A stretch of 64,000 bases of DNA. Source: Mesostigma viride. Taxonomy: Eukaryota; Streptophyta; Mesostigmatophyceae; Mesostigmatales; Mesostigmataceae. The stretch is taken from positions 1,419,775 through 1,483,774 of the forward strand of contig RPFO01000296.1 in assembly GCA_009746045.1 (NCBI GenBank), in the 5' to 3' direction. Under the pieces are notes generated by a model, which was not told where the DNA came from, did no database searches, and saw nothing but the letters and a program-made list of their open reading frames with translations. Positions 12,401 through 21,984 of this stretch are shown here, piece by piece (positions within the stretch are counted from its first letter, which is position 1; each line of letters starts with the position of its first letter). Position numbers and translations under genes: made by a program.

Positions 12401-14240
12401 TATGCTGGGCCCCCAGCATGGCGCTACAAGAACCAACTTGATAATGATGTGCACTGATTTTGAAGGTCTGGCTTAGGCTATTCGTTTAAAGCCTTACACA
12501 CAAAAATGTAAAATAAATGTTTCTCTTGGTGGGAAGGAACTCCAATGGACCAAAATCTAGAAATGTATGTAGACATTGTTTTCAGTCAGCACATTTAGTC
12601 TCGTTTTTGTGTTGCCGTATCCTCTGTGAAGCAATCCACTGCTCCTCACTGCCACCAAAACCTTAAGTACCGCAACACATGTTTGGGAACTGTTCGTTCT
12701 CGTCCAACGTGGCCTGTCCTATCACAGTCCTAGTTATGTGGTTTTATTAGAAACCCCCTAAGCTGCAGTTAAATATGAACAAATAGAAGTTATTCATATT
12801 TTGTCCTGTTGCTCTTTCAATATTTTCATTGGACCACCGCCTCCATTCGCCTCCCCTCACCCATCCCCGTATCCCTGTCTCTGCACTTTTTCCTATCGCC
12901 CATGTCCCAGGCAATCTGTCGCCAGCAGAACGGGATGATCACGATGCGCAGCGGGCGCTACCGCATGCTGCCGGATATAAATAGCAACGACCCCGAGAAG
13001 CGCGCCAAGGCGGAGCGCCAGGCAGTCAACTCGCTCATCCAGGGATCCGCTGCCGACATTGTCAAGGAGGCCATGCTGCGGTGGAGCCGTGTGGAAGTGC
13101 CCCCAATGAGCTGTGTGGAGGTGCCCCCAATGAGCCGTGTGGAGGTGCCCCCGTCGCTGGGGGGTGAGGAGGAAGAGGGCGGCATGGGTAGGGCCGGTGG
13201 AGGGTTGGAGGAGCCGATGTCACCGGGACCGGAGTTCGTGCCGAGTGAGCTGCAAGGGAAGGCGCGGCTGTTAATGCAGGTGGGGGTGGGGGGGGGGGGG
13301 GGGGGAGGGGGGGGGTGCAGAGTGATGGATGGGGGATGGTGTGCGTGGTCTACAGATGATGGCAGACAGAGAACATGGTCTACAGATGATGGTCTACAGA
13401 TGATGGTCTACAGATGATGGTCTACAGATGATGGTCTACAGATGGTGGTCTACAGATGATGGTCTACAGATGATGGTCTACAGAAGATGGTCTACAGCTG
13501 ATGGTCAACAGATGATGGTCTACAGATGATGGTCTACAGATGATGGTCTACAGATGATGGTCTACAGATGATGTGATGGTCTACAGATGATGACACGAGT
13601 GAGATGGCGTGTCCATTGTCTCTGCCCACAGGGGCAACAAATTCTCATCATGTCTCTAATAAGCAAATCCAAGGCATTTAGCTGGTTTTTGAGGCACTTA
13701 GCTGGCTTTCTAGGCAATGTTCTTCATCGTTGAATCTAGTAACCTATTACACAACTTAACAACCTGTTGGCAAACAGATTCTCATTCTATACCATATTTG
13801 TTTTTCTATTAATGTTGAATGTTCCTACCTGAGTGAGCTGAATGAGCTGGTGTTTGAGGTAGCCACCCAGCAACATATTTCATATCCTAGCAAGCCATCC
13901 CAGTCACCACTACTATGAATGCCTATCTATGTAAACATTTCCAAACAACAGATCCATGGCAAGGAGTTACTCTTTTGCTATGAATACTCCTAATAAGAAC
14001 AATACTCCTACTTGCAGATCCACGACGAGCTGGTATTTGAGATAACAACATAACAATCTATTCACCGGCATAGTAACGTACTATTACTCATTTGCTATGA
14101 ATATTCCTACTGAGCAGATCCACGACGAGCTGGTGTTTGAGGTGGACGAGCGCCATGTGGCGGCGGTGGAGCGGCTTGTGCGCGCGTGCATGACCGATGT
14201 GGCGCGTGACATGCGGGTGCCGCTGCCCGTGAGCATATCG
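1570..14240 (+). CDS. POLQ-like: DNA polymerase theta-like family-A polymerase (9 exons seen, 3' end not found)
   Basis: Family-A DNA polymerase most like the C-terminal polymerase module of POLQ, which acts in microhomology-mediated end joining. Exons: 1570-2171, 3351-3807, 4743-5074, 5564-5879, 7602-7903, 9146-9335, 11037-11180, 12911-13279 and 14118-14240, together 945 codons with every phase matching. An N-terminal Pro/Gly/Ala-rich tail precedes a degenerate 3'-5' exonuclease-like domain whose acidic residues I do not see. The thumb/palm region follows, with TATGRLSSSDPNLQ (exon 5), motif A DYSQIELRVLAHLSGD (exon 6), O-helix RQAAK/RVCYGVLYG across exons 6-7, and motif C IHDELVFEV (exon 9). 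The catalytic residues are all present. The ATG at 1570 is the first in frame, but the true 5' end could lie further upstream. No helicase domain is seen, so this may be a polymerase-only gene. The exon after 14240 was not identified. POLN or a bacterial-type Pol I are less likely alternatives. Confidence 0.85.
3351..3807 (+). CDS. POLQ-like exon 2
   Basis: Acceptor TTTTGCAGAG|GAAGG. The exon completes the split codon of exon 1 and runs 152 further codons to ATG|GTACGT (phase 0). It encodes the core of the inactive exonuclease-like domain, ending in a DPRIM segment that continues into AWLVEPEL in exon 3, as in the POLQ family. Confidence 0.75.
3808..4742 (+). repeat. Intron 2 with exon-edge copies and 30-bp repeats
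   Basis: The intron holds a decayed copy of the end of exon 2 plus donor at 3861-3884 (ACCCGAGGATCATAGTGAG against ACCCAAGGATCATGGTACG). Acceptor-like copies of the start of exon 3 lie near 4525 and 4630 (CCCAGGnnTGGC). About four 30-bp units containing AATAACCATGTCTTTGAATC lie at about 4107-4210. A 60-bp motif with GACACGCTGTGGCATCCTT is repeated at 4430-4515. Confidence 0.6.
4743..5074 (+). CDS. POLQ-like exon 3
   Basis: Acceptor CCCTCCCAG|GCATGG, donor CCAG|GTGGGG, phases 0 and 2. It starts AWLVEPELPSYDLPALLAW, which matches the family segment between exonuclease-like and polymerase domains, and ends EVQLAALLA. Confidence 0.75.
5564..5879 (+). CDS. POLQ-like exon 4 (thumb region)
   Basis: Acceptor CACTGCAG|GCTGG, donor CTCAAG|GTGCGT. 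It encodes RLELTGTPVDETYM, then GHEFNLASPLQLSKVLFEEL and LHPLPALILEYR-type residues (HPLPALVLEYRNIAKLK), which are diagnostic of the POLQ/POLN branch of family A. Confidence 0.85.
5880..7601 (+). repeat. Intron 4 built of duplicated exon edges
   Basis: Near its 5' end there are two decayed copies of the 3' edge of exon 4 (5951-5994 and 6088-6132, each with GCTGGTGCTCGAGTACCGCAAC-like sequence and GGTGAG or GGTGGG after it). Near its 3' end five degenerate copies of pyrimidine tract + AG + start of exon 5 lie at about 6591, 7102, 7219, 7336 and 7471 (CAGTCCACCTGGGTGGA-like). The true acceptor is at 7601. Between them (6879-7015) is a run of 12-bp ACACATCTTAAC units. Confidence 0.7.
7602..7903 (+). 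CDS. POLQ-like exon 5
   Basis: Acceptor CTCCACAG|TCCACC, donor GG|GTGAGT. It encodes STWVDALVGHT, then TATGRLSSSDPNLQCVPK, the family-A primer/template contact motif. Residues after it are acidic and Gly-rich and may be a POLQ-type loop insert. Several decayed copies of its 5' edge lie in the preceding intron. Confidence 0.85.
7914..8775 (+). repeat. 56-bp minisatellite in intron 5
   Basis: About 15 tandem copies of a 56-bp unit containing GACCAGGACGGGTGATTGTG and CATCACGAGGAAAGGG, nearly identical. It begins directly after the exon 5 donor. Part of the unit (GACCAGGAAGGGTGA) resembles the exon 5 end plus donor (GGCCAGGAAGGGGTGA), so the array may have grown from the splice junction. Confidence 0.85.
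9146..9335 (+). CDS. POLQ-like exon 6 (motif A)
   Basis: Acceptor CGCCCCAG|TCACG, donor GCCAAG|GTAATG. It carries motif A (ADYSQIELRVLAHLSGD) with the metal-binding Asp, and ends RQAAK, the first half of the O-helix. Confidence 0.92.
9364..9472 (+). repeat. CTA/ACT trinucleotide microsatellite
   Basis: Roughly 110 bp of slightly interrupted ACT/CTA repeats shortly after the donor of exon 6, inside intron 6. Confidence 0.9.
9591..9812 (+). repeat. Three tandem 74-bp units
   Basis: Units start at 9591, 9665 and 9739, each beginning AGGTGCGGTGCTAATGCTGG and ending with CCCCGACAGTTAGGTAC, nearly identical. A long G-run follows at about 9822-9839. Confidence 0.9.
10050..11036 (+). repeat. Intron 6 distal part: pyrimidine tract and echoes of exon 7 start
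   Basis: A long CT and poly-C tract at 10060-10135 is followed by degenerate copies of acceptor plus exon 7 start (CAGCGCGTCTGCTACGGCG) at about 10196, 10418, 10592 and 10909. The genuine acceptor is at 11036. Each copy keeps TGCTAYGGCGTG-like bases, but the frames are broken. Confidence 0.65.
11037..11180 (+). CDS. POLQ-like exon 7 (O-helix)
   Basis: Acceptor CACCCAG|CGCGTC. Forty-eight codons start RVCYGVLYGQGKAAL, completing the O-helix, and end FLQRVK. The donor appears to be a non-canonical GC (AAG|GCAAGA), the only choice that joins in phase 0 to exon 8. Confidence 0.8.
11808..11960 (+). repeat. TTGACCCC repeat tract in intron 7
   Basis: Imperfect copies of CTTGACCC(C) over about 150 bp inside the long intron 7. 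The rest of that intron (11181-12910) shows no coding signal. Confidence 0.7.
12911..13279 (+). CDS. POLQ-like exon 8
   Basis: Acceptor GTCCCAG|GCAATC, donor ATGCAG|GTGGGG. It encodes GMITMRSGRYRMLPDIN and AERQAVNSLIQGSAADIVKEAM, both strongly conserved in POLQ. Then comes a variable insert with three copies of an eight-residue repeat (VEVPPMS-type, 13085-13152) at the position of the family's third insertion loop. Confidence 0.88.
13343..13590 (+). repeat. 14-bp minisatellite in intron 8
   Basis: About seventeen units of ATGGTCTACAGATG, slightly degenerate, following a G-rich run at 13280-13316 just inside the donor of exon 8. Confidence 0.88.
13840..14050 (+). repeat. Echoes of exon 9 start in intron 8
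   Basis: At 14018-14048 ATCCACGACGAGCTGGTATT repeats the exon 9 start with its own CAG and a related upstream stretch (TTTGCTATGAATACTCC). A weaker copy of GAGCTGGTGTTTGAGGT lies at 13845-13862. A further CAGATCC copy lies near 13949. Confidence 0.75.
14118..14240 (+). CDS. POLQ-like exon 9 (motif C)
   Basis: Acceptor TGAGCAG|ATCCAC, donor ATATCG|GTGAGC, phase 0 on both sides. It encodes IHDELVFEVDERH with the catalytic His-Asp-Glu of motif C. A near-copy of its first ~30 bp, with its own AG, sits exactly 100 bp upstream at 14018. Confidence 0.88.
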
Positions 14241-17200
14241 GTGAGCTCTCTATTAGCTTTTTTTATAAGCTTTTTTTTCCCTATAAGCTTTTTATGGCCA
14301 AACAGTATCATATGTCAGTGTGACTTATGCACGGTGTCAGTGTGAATGATGCGCAATGTCAGTGAAGCTTATGCACAATGCTCATGAGCCAGGGGTGGCT
14401 CTGTAGGTGTTAGCTCGAGTAGGGGTTAGCTCTGCAGATGTAGCAGCTACCTGGGATTGTACCGATCAGAAGTCTGGTCAATGTATCAGTGAGTTCTGGG
14501 GATGAATCAGCAGAAAGGCATGCCCTCATAAACGTTTTCAGTGGGTCCTGTGGACATATTAGCCAGAAATATCAGCCAGGCCTAAATTTCAGCGGAATGC
14601 TGTTAGCGTGCTTCATCTAAGCATGGACGTATCGCGGTCTGTCGCAGTTGGATTGATTGAAGCTGGTTTGCAACTGAATTGCTGCTGGAGTACTGTCTTG
14701 GCTGGTGCTGCGTGACTTGATGGAGACATACACTAACGCTAGACTTTTTCCAAACATGCAAATTTAGCACCGTATTACAGCTTGCCCCATAGTTGCATCA
14801 CCGGACTTGTTCGCGAGTAGGTGTGCGTGTTACTTCCTTTTTACACCGTAAGGCGCTGGTTATGGGTTGGGCGCTGGTTAAAAAGGGTTGGGCGCTGGTT
14901 AATAAGAGTTGGGCGCTGGTCATGGGCTGGGCGCTGGCGCACTACTAAGCAAGAATAGCTGAAGAAACTGCATGTTCACGTGCTTGCCTCGCCGGACCCT
15001 GTTTGTGGGCATCTAGAGGGGCAGTGTGTGGCTGGCTCCCGTTGGTCCAATCCCTGATCAGCCACTTCCAAGATGTACTACCTACTACTCGGTACCTTGC
15101 TACCGCATTTGTCTGCTAAGCCTTTCATGGGCCGCATAATTAATGACTAGAGATGGGCACAGCGACCCCTGTAGGTTCGCCCTCTCGAATCCTAGTAGTA
15201 CGCGGCCCCGGAATAGCTCGCTGTCGATCGAGGTGATGGCATGAATGCCATAACATGTACCTATGACCAGCTGTGCAAGCACAAGGCGTGGCACCATGAA
15301 TGCTGGACTGAGCACTGGTATTGACATTCCGTGTGCCTGATCATGCACTACGTCTCATGCTGACTGGGCCCTCACTAACTTTCTGGGCGTAATTGCTTGG
15401 CGGACCGCAGGTTGGCGTGCGATGGGGGAGCATAAAGAAGTATCAGCCACAGTAACCAGTCTGGAATTCAAGAGTCCCCCAGCCCTTTCTTGCTTAGTTT
15501 TAGATATGTCTCTTGCCCAGCAGGCCACAACCATGGGGCACAACTCAAAAAGGAAGGCTGGAGCTGCTTATGTGGCTGCTCCAAAACCTCAGCCACCCAG
15601 ACTGCGCATGCCTGACTGCATTCCCACTTATGGCATCAAGGTCGTGCACGGCCACTGACCTAGCAGGCATGGCAATTCGAAACGACTGGTTCACGTCTCC
15701 CACTTGGAGTTTGATAGATTCAACACATAAGGCATGCTGGCCGTGGAGAAGCCAAACTGGCTGCCATTGAGAGGAAATGCCGTGCTGCCCCCCCACTGAC
15801 AGGTGCGTCCTGCCTGCTGGTTTATTGTCCGCTGCAGCAGCTGCATCCTGCTTATATCCATGTCATGGGCCACCTGGAACATTTTTCTATCTTACACGAC
15901 TGGTGAGCACGCCACCGTGGTATGTACTATCACGCACTTGAAAGGATGCCATGACACAGAGAAGGATTTCTAGTGCTGGCTTTGTGTAGACTTGATGATG
16001 TCCTCAATGGGCACGTGCGAGGGTTGAACAGGACACCGTTAATTAATTATACATAAGTAGTATGAGGATAGAGGAGTAAAGCTGCCATATAAGCTAACGG
16101 CAGGCTCGAGCTACCATGGTCCGGATTCTCCCGATTTCTGGCCTGCGCTGGTTGTCTCCTTGATATAAGCTAACAGCAAGCTCAAGCAACCATGGTCCCG
16201 ATTCTTCCAGGTTTCTGGCCTGCACTGGTTGTCTCTTTGATATGGGTCTCCAACGGCCGGGCATGCATGCACAAATGGTAAATTGCTATGCTGGCCGGGG
16301 ACATTTTTGTATACTAAAATTATAGCATGGCTCCGTTGAGAGATCATATAGCAGGGTTTTGTATACTAGCAGTACTCTATATTTATCGACGAGCTGGATG
16401 GTCTGGTGATCAACTCTCATACATGCGATGGTGCAGGGCTTTCGTGCATGTGTACGTCATTTTGTATGTTTGCACTGTACTAGTGTATGCACTGCGTCTA
16501 GACATGTGCACACCGGGTTAGCTGTACGTTGACTGCTCTAATTATATACAAGACCGGCATGCCCCTACAGGACAGATGAAGGCGCGTGCAGCTCAACATG
16601 CATGCAAACCTGATCGACACGTGACTGCAGCACATGAGCACAGGCTTTCTCACTTAAATTATGGACTGAAATCCGCAATTACATTGAAATGGAGTTAGAT
16701 GGGTGTCTTTCTAGCCTCTAAATGCAATCGGTTAGTACTTAGTTATCACGTCGTCTTTCCTCTCAAACAACTACCCTAGTCCTTCCACGACGTTGGATTG
16801 TATAATTAATTAATTAACTTTAGATCGCGATGGAAATTCCTCCTTAGAGAAAACATCAGTGTGGCTTACTTACTTGAGCCTACGCATAGCACCCCAAGTG
16901 GGGTGCTTTACAGCCCGGTACAGATTGCGAGTTCCTACAGTACATCGGCCCCAAATGGCTGCCATTGGACGCCACACGGCAGGTCGGGTGGGGACACGGC
17001 GGCCCGGTCGGTTGGGGGGGCCAAAAAATTAACGCTTATTGCTTTGTCTCCCCCAACGGTGTGGCGTGAACTAGTATAATTATGAATTTATCAATTTTTA
17101 TTATCTTGTATTACTCGATTGTTGGTGTTGTTATACAGTACTGTTGTTATACAGTACTGTACTGTATATCATTTCCCCATGGCATTTCAGTGCTTGCGTG

Positions 17201-17365
17201 GGTGGCCAGCCGGGGAGCTCTGGCCGATTATATGTCTTTTTCCCGCCTTACCTTGAGGCTCACATTCCTTTTGCCCTGAAAGCGGCCCGGTAAACATAAC
17301 GTACAGCTGGCAAAACCAGTGCATAATGATTCTGCAACCCCACGTGCGCAATGAAAATTCCTCCA
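14241..17365. other. Intergenic or 3' part of polymerase gene
   Basis: No clear exon. At 14866-14945 a short unit containing GTTGGGCGCTGGT occurs four times. Its last copy reads into MGWALAHY-stop and could be a relic of the missing last exon, but this is weak. At 16108-16245 a ~66-bp unit containing GCTGGTTGTCTC occurs twice in tandem, and an inverted copy lies at 11473-11525. A LINE-like 3' hairpin (CTCCGTTGAGAG) lies at 16327-16345. Confidence 0.4.
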
Positions 17366-17369
17366 TTAA

Positions 17370-19444
17370 CACGTCGTACGTCAAAACTCAGTCCTAAAAA
17401 TAGGACTGAGTATGCCAACTTTGAGATCATGTAGCGGTAAGGGTAGGGGTGTACCCCATATTTGATCAGGCACTCCGCAAAGGTGAAAACCATTTGCGTT
17501 CAGTACCGGGCCGCGGAAAACGCGGAAAAACGCGATCTGCAAATGAATCCGACCGGAATCGAACTGGGGACCTCTCGCACCAATTTTGCTGACTATAGGA
17601 CGGACGTCTCCGGTTACCATGGCATCGCCAACTTACACCTACAGTCATCCGCAAAAGTTCTCCTGTCCGGGGAGTGATGCAAGCCTTTCGGATTTGGTAC
17701 TAGATAAATCACTCGAGATCTGTGTGTAGGAGTACTACACACGTGTCTGCACGCGAGACTTGTTCAGTCTCGCACCGTGAGACGGGCTGAACACGGCTGC
17801 ATCCTGTACCCCATATGTTTGATATGCATCAGAGCACTCAATATCATGCTAATGCTTGGGCATATGCCTAAAAAATCATATGTTGACCAAATCATGTAAA
17901 ATTTTACAAGGGTGTCAACCCATGCTCGCGATTTGGCAATTTTCTGTGGAAGGACGAGTTGGGAAAATTCAATAAAATCCATGTGCATGTTGAAAAAATA
18001 TAGGCGTGTAAACAATATAGTTCTTGAAACATGGCAAAAAACTGGGCTCAATTTGGCCACAGCCTCTACCTGAAACTCACCAAAAACCACCAGCCCTAAG
18101 AATGGGTTTCGAGGTTGCTAGCAATGTGCAAGCATGTAAGTGCGGTCATACTACACACCACCGTGGCAACCAACCATGCCAATCAACTCATTTCCCTTCT
18201 AGCATAACAGGAAAACATACTTGCATCATCATATTGCAGTTATATTATACCTTAGTATATGTGTGAGAGCCTATGCACGCACGTAGGGAATGGGCATTGA
18301 TACCTACCTACAAAGGGTTTTATTATGAGCCTTAACCACCAATATAATGGGTAGGTTAAGCATATTTCAATTGTTTTTAACAAGAATAGAGATGGCTAAC
18401 ACTGTTTTGCCTTGCCATGGCATGGCCAACATACTTGCTGGCACATGATGACAGTGGTTTATCACCAAGATTCTTCACTCACCCGTATAAGCTTGAAAGC
18501 ACGCTGGATGCAGCCCATGGCCATACAATCACGCAGTATGAACGTAGCAAAAGAATGATTAACATCTATGAAGGTATTTAAACCCATACAGCGCCTAAAA
18601 AACTGCAAAAGTACACTAGGGTAAGGCAAATGCCTGGTAACATCATAAAAAATGGGGGGTTTAGAGAGGGGCAGGCAACGGTCAAGAAAGCGCATCAAGA
18701 TTCGAAACTGACAGCGCCTTGCAAGCTCAAACTCATGTAAGAACATAACAAAACGATGAGGTGACGATACTTCAGCTTTACCGTGCACGGATGGCGTTAT
18801 CTTGGCCCAGGCGGTGCCCGCAAAAGTGACACTTGCGGCACACAAACCATGACATGACAGAGTGGTCGAAATAATCAAATCTTTACTGCCACTGACTTAA
18901 TTCTACACACATGCATGATAATAAGTAGAAAGAAGCATATAAAACCTTCGAACTGCACCGTAAAGTAAATTTAGTCATCAATTCCGTCAACCTGCCTGGT
19001 CGCAGTTTTTTCCAGCAAGAGCAGTGCCGACACCTGGTAAATCGCATCCCCGGGAGCTAAAAATTGGACAATGTCATCTTTAGGACATATAAAATCTATT
19101 TCCTGGGTTTTACCAGCTAAATCGTCCGCAAACGTAAACTGCATGCATGGGCGCAAGCCGCCATGGCTAGGTCGTGCATTTCCGGAACTCACGTTTCACG
19201 TGAAAAAGTACCCTTACCACCTGTACTTTGACCGTACATTTAGCCGCCCAAACAAAATCAAAAAAAATCGCAAAAATATGTCTGAGAAAGGTCATTTCAC
19301 GTAGTATTTGAATAAATTTTGAGGGAATTTTTTTGACAAACATTCCGACTTGGGCGAATTTTCTACGAAACCCAAAAACTCAGTCCTAAGAATAGGACTG
19401 AGTTGAACTCAGTCCTAAGAATAGGTGCAGTGACGAACGACGTG
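17370..19444. mobile_element. TTAA-flanked DNA transposon, copy A
   Basis: Bounded by TTAA on both sides (17366-17369, 19445-19448), with terminal inverted repeats CACGTCGTACGTCA / TGACGAACGACGTG. Just inside both ends are palindromes of the form CTCAGTCCTAnnnnTAGGACTGAG, single at the left and paired at the right. The interior is shared with the element at 38092-39809 in opposite orientation. TTAA target sites suggest a piggyBac-type element, but I find no intact transposase. An open stretch on the minus strand (18878-18462) is the longest internal one and is not recognised. Confidence 0.7.
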
Positions 19445-19448
19445 TTAA

Positions 19449-21168
19449 TTTACTAAGTACCGTGGCCGACTGCAGGGCTGCAGGCGCTCTCATGTCACCC
19501 TTGTTTGCACAGCATGCAGCACAGCATGATTGCTGGCAACTCGCACAATACCAAACACGGGGCATGACCGGTAATGTAGCGCATGCGGGGTTACGAGCTT
19601 CAATATAAAGCCACTACAGAAAATGGAGGCCCGCGGTGCATGACAGCTAAGAGCGACGAGATCGTTGAACGTATTCTATCTCTCTCGTTGAACATGAGTA
19701 ATGCCTTCCGGATACCTGGATCTGGCTTCACAGCATTAATACGTGGTGACTCTAAAATTCATCGCTTGTGAACTCACCTGGGCGTGTCGTGCATGTCAGC
19801 GGATCTTCAATAACAGATGAGGTGCGATTGCGAACAGCCATGTACGTAGGACTAATTGAAATTCAATATTGCGATCATTAATGCAGTGTTTGTTCAAGAC
19901 CGAGCTTGGTTGATCTGTGAACCTGCATTAGTTGGCCGCTGAGGGATAAGCACACGGGTCTGTCCCGTTTGGACTTCCAGGAGGCCCGGTAAACACAGCG
20001 GTCTTCACCAGTTTCACGAAGGTAAGGATCTACGAATGGTTGCCGGTACTTATATCAGGTGTGCGATCGAAGTGTGTTTGTCCGGCTGAATCTTAAATGC
20101 TGCTGCTGACCAGGCTGTGAGTACCTGAAATGGTTGGCTTGCTTCAGCTTGCTTTGCGGTACGTGACCGGGTCGGCTTGCGCTCTGGGAGAATGCCGAGT
20201 TGCGTTGCTTGTGCATGGTTTGTGAGGGTTGTATGGGTTACTAGCTAGGGTGACTTTATGGCAGAGTCTAAAAATCAAGCCCGTCTGTGGCTAGACAGGC
20301 GCTAGCGGCGTGGGCAAGAAATGCATCACTTGGCGAGCAGCTTACTTTGCATGTCAATAAGATTAATGCTTTCCTGCATAATCATCCTGCTAGTGTTGGC
20401 CTTACATGCATTGCTCTGATGTATCTGTGTGGCCCCCTGGGCAGTCTGGGATAGGAATTCAACTTGATGCAGCAGTGCGCTGGCGGCTGCTTAATTATAA
20501 CGCCGCCAGGTCAGCTTTGATGCATAATTTCAAATGGAAGCATCCGTGATTTTTCTTAGCACCATGATCGCCTTTTTGCTGTAAATTTAGGCAACATATC
20601 ACACCTACTTCAATTTTTAACTCTCAGAAACAAGCATGATGCCTTCTTCACAGTACGATGACCAACCATGGCCATTGGAACCTTCTTTCAGGTCGAGCAA
20701 GTCCTTTTCTTTTAGAGGGCAGTAGGAGTCCTTGAAGGAAAGGACACTTTTTTTACCTCATGAAGGCACTGCCTGCAGCTTTTCGTTGTAGGTCAACAGT
20801 CCTTGATTCGTCTGATCCTATTCCTGATCTGGCTCATCCACTCAATCTACGTTAGTAAGCAGCAATCTGTTGTTGCTGGCACCCCACATGTTCTAGTGTC
20901 TTTTCAGCTCAGTATTGGTCTCATGCGTGGTGTGTTGCTAGAATCATCAGCCTTCACCCTCCAAAGCCCAGGCAACATAGCTGAGACAGAGGGCTTGTTG
21001 ACCCCTACTGGAAGCACTAACCATTGCTCTTCCCTGGCACCATGCCTTTTTGAGCAATCGCCCTATCGGTTGTACTCAAGTTTCCCCTGTCAAGTCTTTC
21101 AAGAGAGATTTAGCATGTCATGCTGCATCGTTACCCACAGTTGCAACCTCTGCATAGGGGTAGCGGAG
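19449..21168. other. Intergenic, no gene recognised
   Basis: AT-richer sequence without a supported coding region or clear repeat. Short open stretches near 19583 and 20803 have no recognisable content. Confidence 0.4.
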
Positions 21169-21291
21169 ACGGAGAGGGAGAGGGAGAGGGAGAGGGAGAG
21201 GGAGAGGGAGAGGGAGAGGGAGAGGGAGAGGGAGAGGGAGAGGGAGAGGGAGAGGGAGAGGGAGAGGGAGAGGGAGAGGGAGAGGGAGAGC
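21169..21291 (+). repeat. GGGAGA hexanucleotide microsatellite
   Basis: About twenty perfect GGGAGA units about 700 bp upstream of the LRR gene start. It makes a purine-strand tract that could form non-B DNA. Confidence 0.95.
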
Positions 21292-21984
21292 CGTGACCTG
21301 AGAGGTAGATGTCGCCTGAAAATGTGATCTTGACACACTTTCTGACGACACTGCTACTTGGCATAGGGGTGTGCATTCATTGCACCTGTGGCGAGCGGTG
21401 CATGTTGACTAGCACTTTGGCACCCTGGTTTGAAGCATGGGACAGGCTGATTGTCACGACTACGAGATGTAAGCCAATCAGTGGAAAAAATGTTCGGCTG
21501 TTTTCCTTTTTTCGTCTTCCATATACGTCTAAAAGCGCTTCTGCTCCAGCAAAGAACCTCAGTGAGCAAAGAACCTCATTGACCTCACGCTAACGGTTTC
21601 CCATATTCGTTCTTGCCACGAGTCCATCGTATCCCAAGATCCCATAACGCAGCTTGAGCTTAGGCCACTGTGCCTGCGCCTCCAGTCACCGTGTTGTCCA
21701 CTTTATTTCCATTCTGCAGACAGCATGAGCAGTTCCGGTGTGTACACAGCAGTTGCGATGTGTACACAGTAACAGCTGGGCGCCCGCTTGCATGCTCCCA
21801 TCGTCATGCATTGACCTGGCATCATGAACTCGGAGCTCTGACATCCTCCCGTCGTGCACTTCCGACCTTTGTGTACCACCTCCCGCGGCATGCTGGCTGT
21901 GTCTGTCCAGCAGGGCGCCCCTTGTCAGAAGGCTTTCAAGGAGCGTTCATTTCCACTTTCCAGTTCGGCTTCGGTAGACCCCTC

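Noticed and set aside
17530-17600. tRNA-like sequence on the minus strand (AGTTCGATTCC with an A-box-like AGCAAAATTGG)
   Set aside because: A- and B-box-like words are only about 17 bases apart, the T stem does not pair and the whole is about 57 nt. At best it is a tRNA-derived scrap inside the TTAA element.
21099-21376. Open frames of Glu/Arg and Ser/Leu/Pro repeats
   Set aside because: By-product of the GGGAGA microsatellite.
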